A DNA stretch of 64,000 nucleotides from Pelobates cultripes (GCA_933207985.1 OW240913.1:280114173-280178172); one strand, 5' to 3'. Numbered from the stretch's first letter, positions 22,263-35,084 are shown. The notes: generated by a model not told the origin, from the sequence alone. Numbers and translations: made by a program.

Positions 22263-22820
22263 CTCCCCCTCCCTGTATCTTATTCCCCCCAGCCCCTCCA
22301 TGTGTCTCATTCTCCCGCCAGTCCCTCCATGTATCTTATTCCTCCAGCCCCTCCATGTGTCTCATTCTCCCGCCAGTCCTTCCATGTATCTTATTCCCCC
22401 CAACCCCTCCATGTGTCTCATTCTCCCGCCAGTCCCTCCATGTATCTTATTCCCCCAGCCCCTCCATGTGTCTCATTCTCCCGCCAGTCCTTCCATGTAT
22501 CTTATTCCCCCAGCCCCTCCATGTGTCTCATTCTCCCGCCAGTCCTTCCATGTATCTTATTCCCCCCAACCCCTCCATGTGTCTCATTCTCCCGCCAGTC
22601 CTTCCATGTATCTTATTCCCCCCAGCCCCTCCTTGTGTCTCATTCTCCCGCTAGTCCCTACATGTATCTTATTCCTCCAGGCCCTCCATGTGTCTCATTC
22701 TCCCGCCAGTCCCTACATGTATCTTATTCCCCCCAGCCCCTCCATGTGTCTCATTCTCCAGCCAGTCCCTCCATGTATCTTATTCCCCTCAGCCTCTCCA
22801 TGTGCCTAATTTCCCCCAGC
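22263..22820. repeat. Minisatellite, 55-56 bp unit made of two half-units
   Basis: About ten units. Each consists of two similar halves of about 28 bases, one centred on CATGTGTCTCATTCTCC and one on CATGTATCTTATTCCCC, separated by CAGCCCCTC or CCAGTCCCTC. The starts of CATGTGTCTCATT fall near 22300, 22354, 22410, 22465, 22520, 22576, 22632, 22687 and 22743. The long open frames through it in several phases (up to 250 codons) are a by-product of the repeat. Confidence 0.93.
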
Positions 22821-24113
22821 CTCAAAATGACATACTCTAGACATATAAAGCCCTTCAGCAAGCTGAAATACCTTATGTGTCTGAGTTGTTCCTTTAAAAA
22901 CAGCCATGTGAAGCTTGACAAATCCCTTGATGAGGGCACTACACTGCAATTTAATAAAGTTACTTAAATCAAATTAAATTTTGACAAAACAAACAATCAC
23001 AATACTAACCATCCAGCTGTCTGCACGACATGGACTTCATACCTCATAATAAATTCCAGCCTGTATTTAGAAATAAAATATACTTTGAATGGATTTTTTT
23101 CAAAGTTCCACATGGAGAGAACAAAACCAAAAATAAAAATTGGGCTTTAGGTTTCCAGACATTTATCTCAGCTGACAATTTGCAAAGATCTCTGTTTAAA
23201 GAGTTATCAAAGTGTTTTCTATCAAAAGCTGAAAAACAGACTATTTATATATTTTACTCTTCCTGTGATAAAAAGATTCATTTCAAGGTCTAACATCCGA
23301 TTGCGCAAATCAGAAATCACATTGAAGAGCTTACTCATGTGGATTAGAAATCTTGAATAGCGGCAAAGAGCTCTTGACTTTAGATTTTATTAAACGGAAC
23401 TACAGTACATGTCCACTAAATGTGTATAAAAGCAATAAAGATTTTTCACCTGGGGCAAATGAAATTCAGTTTATGAGAAAATGACACAACTAAATAAAGT
23501 TAGGAGGCATTATTGTGTGTTGTTAGCCTAATAGCTGTGCAGCACTATGACGTTGATTCAATAAAAACAAGTTAGGAAAACAGAACACAAGCACGCGTTG
23601 TTCAATGTTAACAATGCTGGGGAAAATACTAAATGCCATTATTGTATATTATAACAAATATAGTATTTAGATCATGACATTAGTGACTTTAATAAAAAGG
23701 TAATAGGTATTACTGGTATTCTGGCTACACAACTAACAGTGTTATTTATTTCAAAGTGAGAATTCAATGTGAATTTCAAATTTAAGGCCAGAGTAGCTGA
23801 AATAGAAGCATTGATGCAATAGAGAATGTTTCTGGTTTGGCTATTTTGACCTTATATTTGAAATTGACTTTGAATTCACATCCTGAAATAATATAATAAA
23901 ATACAGATACAAATATAACTAAAATGCAAAACAGGTGCTATTCTGAACACATAGCTCTAAATATTGAGCAACATTTTATTGGTTACCATGGTGAGTAGAC
24001 CTAATTTAGCACTTTGCCCCAGAATGCTTGCTGTTTTGCCTTGATTAGCATCGCTCAAAGTGAAGTTTTCTTTAAGTCAAGGTGCAAAAAGAGTAACATT
24101 ATATTTGTTGCAA
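22821..24113. other. No recognisable gene; AT-rich
   Basis: AT-rich, no repeats recognised and no convincing open frame. Confidence 0.55.
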
Positions 24114-24118
24114 GGTGG
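24114..24118. repeat. Target-site duplication GGTGG (left)
   Basis: GGTGG precedes the TGTCACGG start of the LTR and recurs at 24696-24700. Confidence 0.85.
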
Positions 24119-24695
24119 TGTCACGGTTCTCACTGCGACATCCCGACGAGGTTGCCCCAGAAGTGCCCGGTGATGGACTTGAACTAGAGTACTTTGCAGT
24201 CCTGGGGCTGCTATTTTGCCTCTGAGCCACCATATCAGCTCAAGAGATAGCCAGAAGTCTATCTTGCCTTGTACCCAGCACTGGGGGCTGGACGTTATTC
24301 TGTGGCTGCTCCAATGATCTCAGCACACCTGTGGCTGATCACCAATTAGCCAGGTATAAGACACTGCCTCTCCCTGAGGGCAGTGTCAGTTCATTGACTC
24401 TGGTTCCCTTGTTTGGTTCCTGTCTTGCCATATCAGCGTTCCAGTATTTCCTGTCTGATTCCGGCTTCTGACCTTGGCTTTCCTCCTGGACTACTCTGAT
24501 CTCTGGCTTCCCCTGACTTTGGCTTTCCTTGACTATGCTTCCGCTAATCCCTGCTTTACTGCTACTTGGAGCACTATTCCTGGAAAGCCCCCATGCACAG
24601 ACTCACAGATCAGGTGGCGTCTTACCTGGTCACCCTGGTCTGTGTCTTCTTTGTAACTCTGCGAGCCGGACTCCCCATCAGATAAGAACCTGACA
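24119..24695. mobile_element. Solo LTR, 577 bp, gypsy-like, with 5-bp target duplication
   Basis: Begins TGTCACGG and ends CCTGACA, flanked on both sides by GGTGG. The interior is richer in GC than its surroundings, with the CCTTGGCTTTCC-type pyrimidine words common in U3/R of such LTRs. No internal genes. It resembles the LTR at 6015-6552 in its ends but not obviously in its body, so it is probably a different family. A poly-A run (24704-24721) follows just beyond the right duplication. Confidence 0.82.
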
Positions 24696-24700
24696 GGTGG
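24696..24700. repeat. Target-site duplication GGTGG (right)
   Basis: Identical to 24114-24118. Confidence 0.85.
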
Positions 24701-26039
24701 CTTTAAAAAAAAAAAAAAAAAATGACAATAAGAAGACAAGCAGGTAAAATGAAAGAAACAAATATTGTGTAGTACGTAGTTGTCAATAAAGTGTAAATAG
24801 ACTGATGGAAAAACTACCCTTCTTTTTTTTGGAATGTGGTTGGGGAACTTATTTTCTCTTCCAATTGATGTTATTGGATACCTTTGTTTTGAGGTTTTAT
24901 TTTTATCTTTTTTAATTCTTAAAAATGTATATTATTGAACTCGAGGGATAATGTCTGTATCTGCTTGTATACATGTCTGTATATGTAGTCCTATTTGCCA
25001 TACCTTTTGCACTTGTTTGCTATGGTATGTATTAGTGAACCAAGTTAATCTATGCCATTTACCTATGAATGACAAGTCTGTAGGATATTGGAATACATGT
25101 TTTAGGTGGGATGAATGGAATATGGCAAAAGATATGCTCAGTGTTATAATTTTTTTTTTTTGTGCTCCTACTAGGCTACTTCATCAATGGTTTTTATGCT
25201 ACCCCAAACAATTAAAGGGACCTGTCAATCTTGAGGATTTTTTAAATTACATTTACCCATTTCTTATTTAATAAATATCTGTGTGATATAAGTAAATGTA
25301 GAAATCCTCACCTCTTTGCTCCCTTTTAATTATTATAAGCGCTGTCCTTTGCACATTACAGTCAACATAGAGATAACACACAGAGAGTGAAGAAATGAAA
25401 GAATATTTCTATTTCTTCTTTTCATTTTTAATACGTGCTCTGCATGCCTTTTGGCTAAACTGGGTTGTGATGGCATTTTCTAATTCTTTAATATAAATTT
25501 ACATGGTGAGGTACTGCAAAATGTGACCTCTGGAAGTCCATCTGCAGATTGCATAGATCTTTGGCCTGACTTCTAACTGTAACTCACTCTATGACTTATG
25601 CTAGTAAATTTGTCAGTGCAATTGAGCACAATGTACTCAGAATATCAAAATGTTTTATTAAATGGCCCAGCAATATAACAATTTTAGCAAGTGTAAAGCC
25701 AGATTTAACATGTACAAGCATAGAAAAGCCAGTACTCAATCAAATGGCAAGTATAGAGCTGCACCCAAACCCACACATACAGGGTGCCCATCATATGGCC
25801 TATGTACTTGGGGCCACCTGATGGCAAAGTCAGGGGACTGACAGTATGCAGCAGCACTAAGAGGGGGGGGGGAAGCCAGTCACTTCCTCCGAGACATGTG
25901 CAGGAGGAACAGGCACAAAGGATGGAGGCAAGGATTGGGGGAGCCTTTGACTCCCAACAGCCTCAGCCGACTGGACCCAAAGGAAGCTGCCCTCCTGCAC
26001 AAAGGTAGGAAACAGGAAAATGGCTTAAAATGTGTCATT
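24701..26039. other. No recognisable gene
   Basis: Starts with a poly-A run. 25330-25520 has scattered similarity to the inside of the MITE at 51193-51630 (GCTCTGTCCTTTGCA-like and TTTGGCTAAACTGGGTTGTGATG-like words split over the region), suggesting a decayed relative. A G run occurs at 25862-25872. Confidence 0.5.
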
Positions 26040-26440
26040 TTTTTTGTGTGTGTGTCTGTGTATCTTCATGAGTATCAGTGTATCAGCATGCATATGTGTG
26101 TGTCTGTATCTGCATGTCTATACGTGTGTATCTGTATGTGTGCCAGTGTTATTTGTTTGTGTGTGTGTGTGTGTGTGTCAGTGTATATGTATATGTGCAT
26201 ACATCTTAACATTCAAACGCTAACACTACACACCAATACACCCCTGCAGTCAAACGTCAACACTGCATACACACACACACCCTACATTCAAAGACAAACA
26301 CTACACACAAGTAAATCACTGCTTTCAAATTGCAACAATACATAAAATATACAACCCTACACACAAATGCATCCCTATATTCACGAACATACAACATGCT
26401 TACATTCAAACATACAAACACTGCTCAGTGCAAAATACAA
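26040..26440. repeat. TG-rich then CA-rich simple-sequence region
   Basis: 26041-26210 is rich in TGTGTGTG/TGTCTGTG words, including (TG)10 near 26159-26178. 26220-26440 switches to ACACAC and CTACACACAA words. The strand asymmetry suggests two neighbouring arrays or an inverted simple repeat. Open frames here are artefacts. Confidence 0.8.
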
Positions 26441-28205
26441 CCCTGCAAGGATAGGCAAATGGTAGATCTCCAGCAGGCAATGCATTGTGGGAGTTGTACA
26501 ACAGATAGGGACCTACATTCTTTCCATCCTCGTGATAGGGGGTCCCAAAACAATTCTTGCACCAGGGCCCTCTCTACTTTAGTTCCACCACTTGCTAAAA
26601 AGTACACAAATCTTATATAACAAAAATAATTACTACTCAATAAACAATCAGAATACATATTAATGAATATAAAGTAAAGAATTAATGTTCCATGTACATT
26701 ATTTAGCCCTGCTGTTTTTCTTTACCCTGCAAGCATTCACTCTCCCTTTTTCTGTGCATACATCACTTTCCTCCCTCTGGCCCATTTTAGTCCCCTTGCT
26801 CTTTTCAGTCTAGGTTTCATTGGCACATTAAAATCAATGTCATGCGTTTTGCATTTCAGGGTTTTAAATAAAGCATTCTTTAGATAAGTCCACTTGAAAC
26901 AGGAAATATTTAACATAAGATAAAAATATAAAACTGATTAATATAGTATACATAACTATACCGTTACATCGACAACAAACAGTCCAATTTATTTGTAGGC
27001 TGAGTCATTATTAGGTTTAGAGACAAGAAAACATGAACCTTTTGCAAGAATGCTACCCAAAAATAAACATAAAAAGTGACATTTATTTGCAGTTAGACAA
27101 TTTTGTATTTGTAGCCTAAAATACCACAAATATATAAAAACAAGAAAAACTAAGCAGTATTGATTGTGCCGTGTATAGACAATAATACTACTGCTCTAAG
27201 TCTCCTACCTAGAAAAAAAAATTTATGAGGAGTCTTAAAGGCATAAGGAGGTTTTTAAAGAGGTTGTAGCCCCCAAAGCATCTTTAATAGATAAACCCAC
27301 TTTAAGATATTTTTTGTGAGACTGCCCCTTTCTGTGGGACTACCATTGGTTTATTATATATACTTATAATATAACCTGACTCTGGGTGATTTTAGGAGTC
27401 TACAAATTTGAGTGTCCGAGACTTAGAGTAGCAGCATTATTGGCTATACACAGCACAATCAATACTGCTTTCTGGTTTTCCTTGTTTTTATATCTTTTAA
27501 GCTATTCTTGGCAAACAATAAATACATCTTTAACTGCAAACACGTGGCATTTATTTTTTTTAAATTTTTGTATACCATCCATAATGCACAGGGTACATGT
27601 TTTCTTGTTGCTAAAGCTTTCTTAAAGGAGTAATGTACTCTCTTTGTCTGTACAAATGCAGCAAGTGTGGAATTGTTCCCTATATTGTAAAGGTTGCCCA
27701 CTTACGTTATTTTTAGTATCGTGTCATTATCAGTGATGAAGCAAAAAGCTCATTGTAAAGATTTCCTTACTGAAACTTAAATAAATTAATTATTGATCCA
27801 CTATTTTCAATTTAGTATATTCAGATCTCTGAAATTAACAGATACTTATTAAAAACAATCTGCTTTTTGTTAAATATGTCTTAATTCAAAAGATCTATGT
27901 GTGAATGTACTTGCTGACTTGCCAGTCAAGATATAAATAAGCAATTTTCTTTTCTTGTAAGTATTTTCCCGTATGATATCAACATTCTATTCACTGACTT
28001 TGAGACTTTCAACTTGCTTACAGCAGCTACACGGATAGTGGTAGTGCTGTATTAATATAAATATTGATTCTAAAGTAAACGTCTAGCATGTCAAGACACC
28101 TTGGACTAGATTTAGTACCATTGTTAAGAGAGAAAAAAACAACTCCTAATGACAAAGTCAGTTAAATGTGCTGTACTAGGCACTTGTGGGAAATAGAAAT
28201 ATACA
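26441..28205. other. No recognisable gene; AT-rich
   Basis: AT-rich sequence. No family features in the open frames. Confidence 0.55.
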
Positions 28206-29054
28206 CATTCTCTGTAGAAGATTTGGACATATTCGGGGACAGAGCAGGTAAGTGGCAGATGAGATTTAATACAGATAAATGTAAAGTTATGCATTTTGGA
28301 CTAAGGAACTTAGACTCGCAGATACTGTAACAATTTGTGGCAAACATAGTAAAAATGTATAAAAGTTATAAAGTAACAACAAACTGACTCATATTGCTCC
28401 TGTAAATTGACATATAAAAAAAAAGAGTATTGAATTATATGATCAAAATATGATTTTGCCTCTTTATAAATCAATGGTAAGACCCCACCTTCAACATGCA
28501 GTGCAATTTTGGGCACCAGATTTAAAGAAGGAGATTGCTTAAATAGCAACAATCTTAAATAGCAACAATGAAGAGTTAAGCTACAATAAGGAAGAAGAAA
28601 ACAGGTGGGGAAAGGGATAGAAACATTCGTTATGATGAAAGGCTAGAAAAAGGCATTTGTTTTATTTAGAAAAAAAGGCATTTCAGAGATGATATGATAG
28701 CCCTACAAGATTATATACAGGGTCAGCACAAACAGCTATGTCCTAACAGCGGAGGAAAGGGTCCTTTACAGTAAGACAAATAACAATGTGTGATTCTCTA
28801 TCTAAAGACATTGGCTTTACATAGTCCTGGATGTATTTCTGCAAAAAACAAAATATTTAATTAAATAATATGTCTGTGAACAGGAAAAATCTCATTATGG
28901 AGTCAAGAAAAATTTTTTTTTGTGGCATAATTGACAATCACTGCAATTGTTTGTTTTCTTGTTTGTTTGTTTGTTTTTGCCTTCTTTTGGATCAGCAGAA
29001 TAAAGGAATGTTTTTTTTTTTTTTTTTCACTCTAGATTACTATGTAACTATTTA
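28206..29054 (+). pseudogene. CR1-like LINE 3' end, second copy
   Basis: Plus-strand relic of the same LINE class as 11370-14510. Reading in broken frames it gives WQMRFNTDKCKVMHFG (28250-28300), LYKSMVRPHLQHAVQFWAP (28460-28520) and a remnant of the KKRHFRDDMIALQDYIQG segment (28670-28720). It ends in ACTATGTAACTAT near 29053, the CTATGTAA tail. In life this region is the end of the reverse transcriptase plus the C-terminal domain. Heavily decayed. Confidence 0.82.
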
Positions 29055-30970
29055 ATCCAAGGATACATATATTCATAGAAGTCACAACCACGTTACCCTT
29101 CCTCTTTCCTGACACTCTCTACTGTTTGCAAAGGTGTTTATGAGTGACATTTGATTTTACTTTGGAACCAATGGCATAAACTCACTGAGCATACATTGCA
29201 GAAAGAGAATTTAACCTATCACTGTCAATCACAGTATTAAAAGAAGGCCAACCTACACATTATAACACATGCCTGTATATTCTTGTTTGTGATACTTCTG
29301 CATTTCCAAAAACTTCCCATTTTCCAGACGCATTAAAGCAACAACATGGAATATTTGGGGACTGTTTTTATGAACTTGTAATAAGACATTATGTTTCTAG
29401 AGATTCTCTTATTGGGCAGAAGATGAGGATTCATGACATTGCTGGATATCGTAAATATGCCACCATATTATATGCTTTATTATTTCTAGTAAAATGATAG
29501 AATATCACCCTCATAATAATTGTTAGTGGAAGTGGGAATTGCAAATATCACTCATCATATTTTATTTGTCTTGTTTTTATATCAGGAGACAGGTTTCAAA
29601 TTGTGCCGAGGACACTTTATTTTAAAAATAGATGGCATTTTGGGTACATGGCAGTCTGGAAGGTTAGGGATTAAAGATCATGACATCCTATTAACACAGG
29701 GTGTTAGCTGATCTGCTGGTGAATATATAGTTTTTATTTTGTTTTGCTTTTTGACCTATTTAAAAATATATTTATTTTTTTTCGACCTATTAATCATTCT
29801 TTAGCATAGACTCTGTTCTTCTGCTTTAGAAGGATAGTAATCACATCATGGTGCGGTGATTGCTATGGTAACTCTCAAGGCTGGCTAGGGATTATAGAAA
29901 TGGATTCAGTTGCCGACATCTAGTCCCAGAGAAGGTTTGCCCTGCTTGGGGAAGAGTACCCATAGCAGGGCGAATCAAAAAAGAGCAGGCTGAGCGTGGG
30001 TGAACCAGAGGTGAGTGTTATATAAGAGTAAAACTCAAAAGGATGAGGACCTGGCAACACTGGATCGGAGGTCAGTTTTTATTTTAATATTTTACATTGA
30101 ATATAGCATGTATCTCTGTAATGTATGATGTATACAATGAATTTGTGGGTAATTTATTTTAGAGTGAACCTGTCATGGCAGGTCATGTTCAAGATAAGGG
30201 TTTGACCATTTCCTGGCCTAGTTGTCTTATAGGTAGAAGGCACATCTGCTGTCATGATGTGTCTAACCATGGTATAGATATTGGGAATAGAAGAAAATCA
30301 TGTTTAGGGAAATGTTCATCTCATCATTTAGTAAGGTTCCCAAGGACCCCTTGATCATCATTATTTATTACTTCTCCATCTCATTACATCCATTACATGG
30401 TGGAAGGAGGAATAGCATTTTAAATCAGTTTATGATATTCTTAATCTTTTAAGAAGATTTACTTATTCAGTACTTAACTAAGAATATTAGAGGGTACTAG
30501 GTTCTCTAAAACCTCATGGGGGATGGGGGGAAGGTGTCCTTAAATACCGCATCTGCTCTATTTGCTAAACAGAATAAAAATACAAACTTCTAGTAACACT
30601 GGGTCTTTCTCATTGAATGCAAGTGAATTGACTGCGGAGTTGCATCCCTGAACACCAACAAAGAAATGGAGTTTGACACTTCCACAATATTGAGTCCTGC
30701 TGATAATATAAAGAGAAAGAGATTTGGGTTCTGAGTGTTGAACTGGAGAAATATCATCTAAAAGAGCATGTGCCTTGGTACCAGGAAACAAACACTTTGT
30801 CTATTTCTCAAATTATAAAGCATACAGACATTGTGACAGGGGTTCGGGCATATTTATATACTCATATATTGACTTTCAGACCAACCAATAGTAAATTGAT
30901 CTCTGTTTCAGAGATAACGTAATTATGGGAGGGACGATTTAATAGATTAGGGAAAGGGATACGATGACTA
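29055..30970. other. No recognisable gene
   Basis: AT-rich sequence with a more GC-balanced patch at 29850-30060. No repeat or exon recognised. Confidence 0.5.
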
Positions 30971-30975
30971 CCAAT

Positions 30976-31018
30976 GATCCTGATGAAAGTCCTGTATAAG
31001 GACTGAAATGTTGATCCC
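30976..31018 (+). ncRNA. Hammerhead-ribozyme-like core 1
   Basis: The core CTGATGA (30980-30986) is followed by a perfect 5-bp stem II (AGTCC 30988-30992 with GGACT 31000-31004, 7-base loop) and GAAA (31005-31008). GATC at 30976-30979 could pair with GATC at 31013-31016 as stem I. Stem III is not well formed, so activity is doubtful. Such cores are known from Penelope-like elements in amphibians. Confidence 0.45.
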
Positions 31019-31159
31019 TTGATCTCATGTTTTAATCTTGCAAATAAAGAAGATTTTTTGCCATACCTACTGCTATCTGGATAACCAAAGTCCCAGGCTG
31101 AGCACCCGGCAAGTATATAACATTATAGTCTGTGTGCAAGGATTTTCCCTATTTTCTAT
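31019..31159. other. Sequence after hammerhead-like core, with AATAAA
   Basis: Contains GCAAATAAAGAAG near 31039, a possible polyadenylation signal of the same repeat. No coding region. Confidence 0.35.
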
Positions 31160-31182
31160 GTATGTGTGTGTGTATATATCTA

Positions 31183-31251
<69 letters not shown>

Positions 31252-31284
31252 ATAGATATAAATATATATATACATACATACATA
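31160..31284. repeat. (AT)n microsatellite with ATCT and ACAT flanks
   Basis: (ATCT)n-like start, a long AT dinucleotide core (about 31178-31247), then GATA- and CATA-type repeats. Open frames on both strands here are artefacts. Confidence 0.95.
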
Positions 31285-31519
31285 AACAGAACCGCAAGGG
31301 AAGGTGAACCGAGTTTCTTAAAGGCAAAGCAACACTCGCACCTTCCCATTGCGAATTGCCGGCCCGTGGCCCCCGCATAATAGCGGCATAACATTTTTTG
31401 AAATTGCATAACAGCAATGCAGCACGGAGACCTAATTTTGAGGCTTGATTAGGGTAGGGTGACCACATTTCAAAAATGCCATTCAGATACACTTCCTTGC
31501 CCCTCCCAGACCCCCTCTT
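31285..31519. other. No recognisable feature
   Basis: A GC-balanced patch near 31330-31375 (GCCGGCCCGTGGCCCCCGC) stands out but matches nothing I know. Confidence 0.45.
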
Positions 31520-31720
31520 CACACCAGACACAGCGGCATAGCGTGGGTTTCAGCATCCATTCCTCCCCATATTTTATGTACACCCCCCATTTCATATCCA
31601 TCCCCCATATTTCATGTCCATTCCCCCACATTTCATATCCCTCCCATATGTCATGTCCATTCCCCCCCCCCCATTTCATGTCTATTCCCCCATTTCATGT
31701 CCACCCCCCCACTACTGACT
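31520..31720. repeat. C-rich minisatellite, ~20-bp units
   Basis: Irregular units built on CCCCCATTTCATGTCCATT, repeated about eight times. Similar in style to the arrays at 22263 and 35085, but not an obvious copy. Confidence 0.75.
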
Positions 31721-32739
31721 CACTGAAAGGAAGGGGGGTGAAATCTTTATCATAGAATTACTAGTAGTACTAGGGAGTCCATGATAAAGATCCCCCCCCC
31801 CCTCATTCCATGCACTTAACTGGTCCTGGGAGCTCCTCTCTCTATCCTCCCGCGCGGCCGTCTGCAAAGAGTGCTGGGAGGAAGTGACATCATCACGTGT
31901 GACCTCACTTACTCGCACGCCTATGCATGAAACTGAGAATTATTGAGAATGGACCAGGGTATTGCAAATATTAGATCAAAATAATCAATATGAAAAAAAT
32001 AGTTGGGGATTTTCGGCATCCGGCTTCTGAATCTCTGACTGGCTTAGAGTGTCAGCTTTAGATGAAGTTGTTATTGTGACTGGAGTGTGCTTTTAATATG
32101 TAGAGACAAGCAGTGAATATTTTTTTAAACATAGGAAAGGGAAATAATTGTACCTGATTAACTATTTCAATACCTTTAGCTCATGGGCTAACTAAACACT
32201 TTGTATAAAAGAGCTTCAATGGCTCTTTGTGTATATCGTATGTTTCCCCCCTCATTGTACAGCGCTGTTGAATATATATTATATATGTATATAAATGCTA
32301 GCAATAATAATAATAGTAATACATGTAAAGAATAAGTATATAGAACTCAGAGGGAAAAGTCCAACCTTCCTCTGTGACAATTTTGCACAAAAAAAAAAAA
32401 AAAGGTACAACTAAACTGAGCATTGAAATCCTCCTGACCAAAACAACATTTTATTTTTAGTTCACTGCAATTAACTTGTTTATTGGATAAATTAACCCCC
32501 TAGTGGACCATAGAAACCATTGCTAGGCATGCTGTATATCTGTTTCTTCTAGCAACCAGTTAGAGCACAAACCATATTTAATGCAATACCATGGTGCACT
32601 TTATTATTCATTAATAGTTCATTCTTTATAATCCATTAATAGTCACAAAGTCATAAATAGCCAGGTATGCAAATCTACCAGGAATGTCATGAATACAGAG
32701 ACACTGTGTATCCCATTAAAATGTCATTGCATGGCATGA
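31721..32739. other. No recognisable gene
   Basis: Includes a C run at 31791-31802 and a poly-A run at 32389-32403. A GC-rich patch at 31820-31925 is not a recognisable exon. Confidence 0.5.
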
Positions 32740-33171
32740 TTTAGGAAATCAGTGAATTTCTCCAGCAGTACGTGATTGTAAAGTAAAGCAGACCTGCTTT
32801 GAAGAGGAAGCAGCTGTAAGGTACTCAGCAGAGACCTGAAAACTCGACTCGATCCCAGCCTCTCTCCCTCCATCCTCTCTTCTCTGAGTTGTTAGATCCG
32901 CCTCCAGCTTTAGGGTACTGCTAGGGGACTGGCTACATACACATTGCTCTCCCATTGCTGTCAGAATTGCACCAAGCTTTTCAGGCAGAGACCTTTATTA
33001 CCTGAACAGTGCTAAAGCCAGCTAGAAAAAGTGGGACCTTGCAGAACTATTCAACTTTTCTACATCCAGTTTAGGGACTTAATTTTCCATTTTCTTTCAT
33101 TACTGTGCAATGTGAGGCCGATTGTCAGCAGTTGTGGTGTTCCCATCATTCCTTTTGCCAAATATAAGAAG
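32740..33171 (+). other. Candidate non-coding first exon (weak)
   Basis: The only repeat-free, GC-balanced stretch in the AT-rich middle of the window. It ends in AAGAAG followed by GTAAGT, a perfect splice donor at 33172, and then turns into CA-rich intron-like sequence. There is no ATG-led frame of useful length into the donor; the frame giving CGVPIIPFAKYKK before the donor has no ATG. If it is an exon it would be a 5' untranslated one. No TATA box or CpG island is seen. Confidence 0.22.
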
Positions 33172-34718
33172 GTAAGTGTAATTGCACACACACCTACACA
33201 AAAGCAACACACACACACACAAAATCTATCTTTCTCTGTTTGTGTGTGATATATACGTATGTGTGCATACACAGTAATAAACACATACATACATGCAATT
33301 ACACTTTTTTATTTAAATATTTATTATGTATTTAGCTGTATGGACTTTATGATAGATATTGCTACATTATTAATTATTATTATAATTATTACTGTTCTAC
33401 ATAGAGAATGTCTGGAATTCATAAAAAATCAAGGATTTTCTGTTTTCTAAAATCTGATGTCAGCATCAGCCAGTATGAAAAATAAAGCTACATACCAATT
33501 GGTGGGTAGTGCTAAAAATAATACAATGGAATTCTGTGTGATTCATATATTTGTTGAATTTCATTTTTGTTAAATCACATTTTTATAGTAAGGTCTCTAG
33601 ATAGAAAAGGTTGGAATATGTTCTTCAGGTAAGGAATAGTGGAGTTAATTAGGGTTTATTTGAGAATGTAACAATCATTAGAATTATGAATATTAAGGGA
33701 CTCGGTATATATGAGATGCATCTATAATGATTATTTTATTTACATGAATTTATTTTGTTGATTTATCTATTTTGCTTCATTGTGTGGTAATAGCTAAGTG
33801 CTGTTCTATTAGAGTCTTGTAAGTAACAATCAGGCACATGTAACTCTAGCTATGCAGAGCTTCTGCGCAGTGACACTTTATTGCTTAGTATTAGACTTGT
33901 ACATTCAGTTTAAATCACATTGCAAATTGAATCCATGTGTAGGTATTACAAAACAACCAACATAGACAATCTAGAAACAGTTTAATTTGATTCATGATTC
34001 AGAGTTCCACCAGACAGGCGGTACCAAAATAACTGCTAATTGATGGGGAAAAAGACAATTGATGGTTAGGGGACAGGCACTACATGTACATAAATAAAAA
34101 CATAGATTTTTTTTACTGCTCATTCTGTGTTATCCTCTATTGTTTTTTTCTTCTCTGTGAAGCAAATGGCGGGAAAATGTGCCTATTAGTGTACTGAAAC
34201 AAATATGCACAAGGTTTATTTTATGTATATATTTTGTAGTACTCTGATTGTCCCATTTTCACATTTGGTCCAACTAAATAATTTTCCCCAAACTAACTGT
34301 ATGGTAGAAATTGACCTAACTTAAAGGCCTCGTGGATACATTTTGGTCCACCCTATTTTTGGACATATTGATTTGGATGAACCAAATTTGTTTCCTGTGC
34401 ACAAGTCTACTTAATATAGACTGGGATAGTCAGCCTCTCTCCATCAAGGTTGTAATCTCCTCTCCCCTATACCTTTTGGTCTCTTGCTTTGTCTTTCAAC
34501 ATAAAAAAGTTACAAATAAACAGCCTTATAATGTCATCTCTCACCCAGCCACCTCCATCCACCACAACCAGCTACAGCTCCTCCCTCACACTGTTTTAGC
34601 TCTATCCTCCCTCCAGGATCAACATAAGTGATCATTTACCTCACATTTCTTCCATTACTGCATCTGAAAAGCCTCCTTTACTCTTTGCAACATTATTTGC
34701 TTTTATTTCTGAACTTAA
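33172..34718. other. No recognisable gene; AT-rich
   Basis: CA-rich simple sequence at 33186-33220, an (ATT)n-like stretch near 33365-33395, otherwise unique-looking AT-rich DNA. Confidence 0.5.
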
Positions 34719-35060
34719 ATGGACACTATAGTCACCAGATTGACTACAGCTTAATATAGTTGTTTGCCGGAATATAATCATTCCATTCAGTCTTTTTGCA
34801 GTAAACACTGTCTTTTCAGAGAAAATGCAATGTTAATATTACAGCCTAGGGATATATCTTCTGGCCACTCATCAAATGGCCACTAGAGGTCCTTCCTGGG
34901 GCAGTACTGAACAGCACTGCCATTCAGTGTATCCACCCTCTGCATGCTGACACTGAACTTTCCTCTTAGAAAGGCATTTATTTAATGCATTCCTATGAGG
35001 TAATTCTGATTAGCCAGAGCAGCATTTGGTTCAACCCCCAGGACTACCTCCTTGGCAGAG
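34719..35060. mobile_element. TTAA MITE family F, left half
   Basis: Starts AAATGGACACTATAGTCACC, a decayed form of the AGGGACACTATAGTCACC terminus. It continues with family words (GTAAACACTGTCTTTTCAGA, GGCCACTAGAGGTCC, TTCAGTGTATCCACCCTCTG). The right half is missing here. No coding function. Confidence 0.7.
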
Positions 35061-35084
35061 ATAATCAGAATTGACAATCATCAC

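Noticed and set aside
22180..22967. Long overlapping plus-strand open frames (up to 250 codons) with repeated Ser-Pro-His phrases
   Set aside because: They follow from the stop-poor 55-56 bp minisatellite; several phases are open at once and there is no start context or family match.
26032..26223. Cysteine- and valine-rich small open frames; similar ones at 36165-36416 and 42234-42606
   Set aside because: Products of TG/CA-rich simple repeats, not secreted cysteine-rich proteins.
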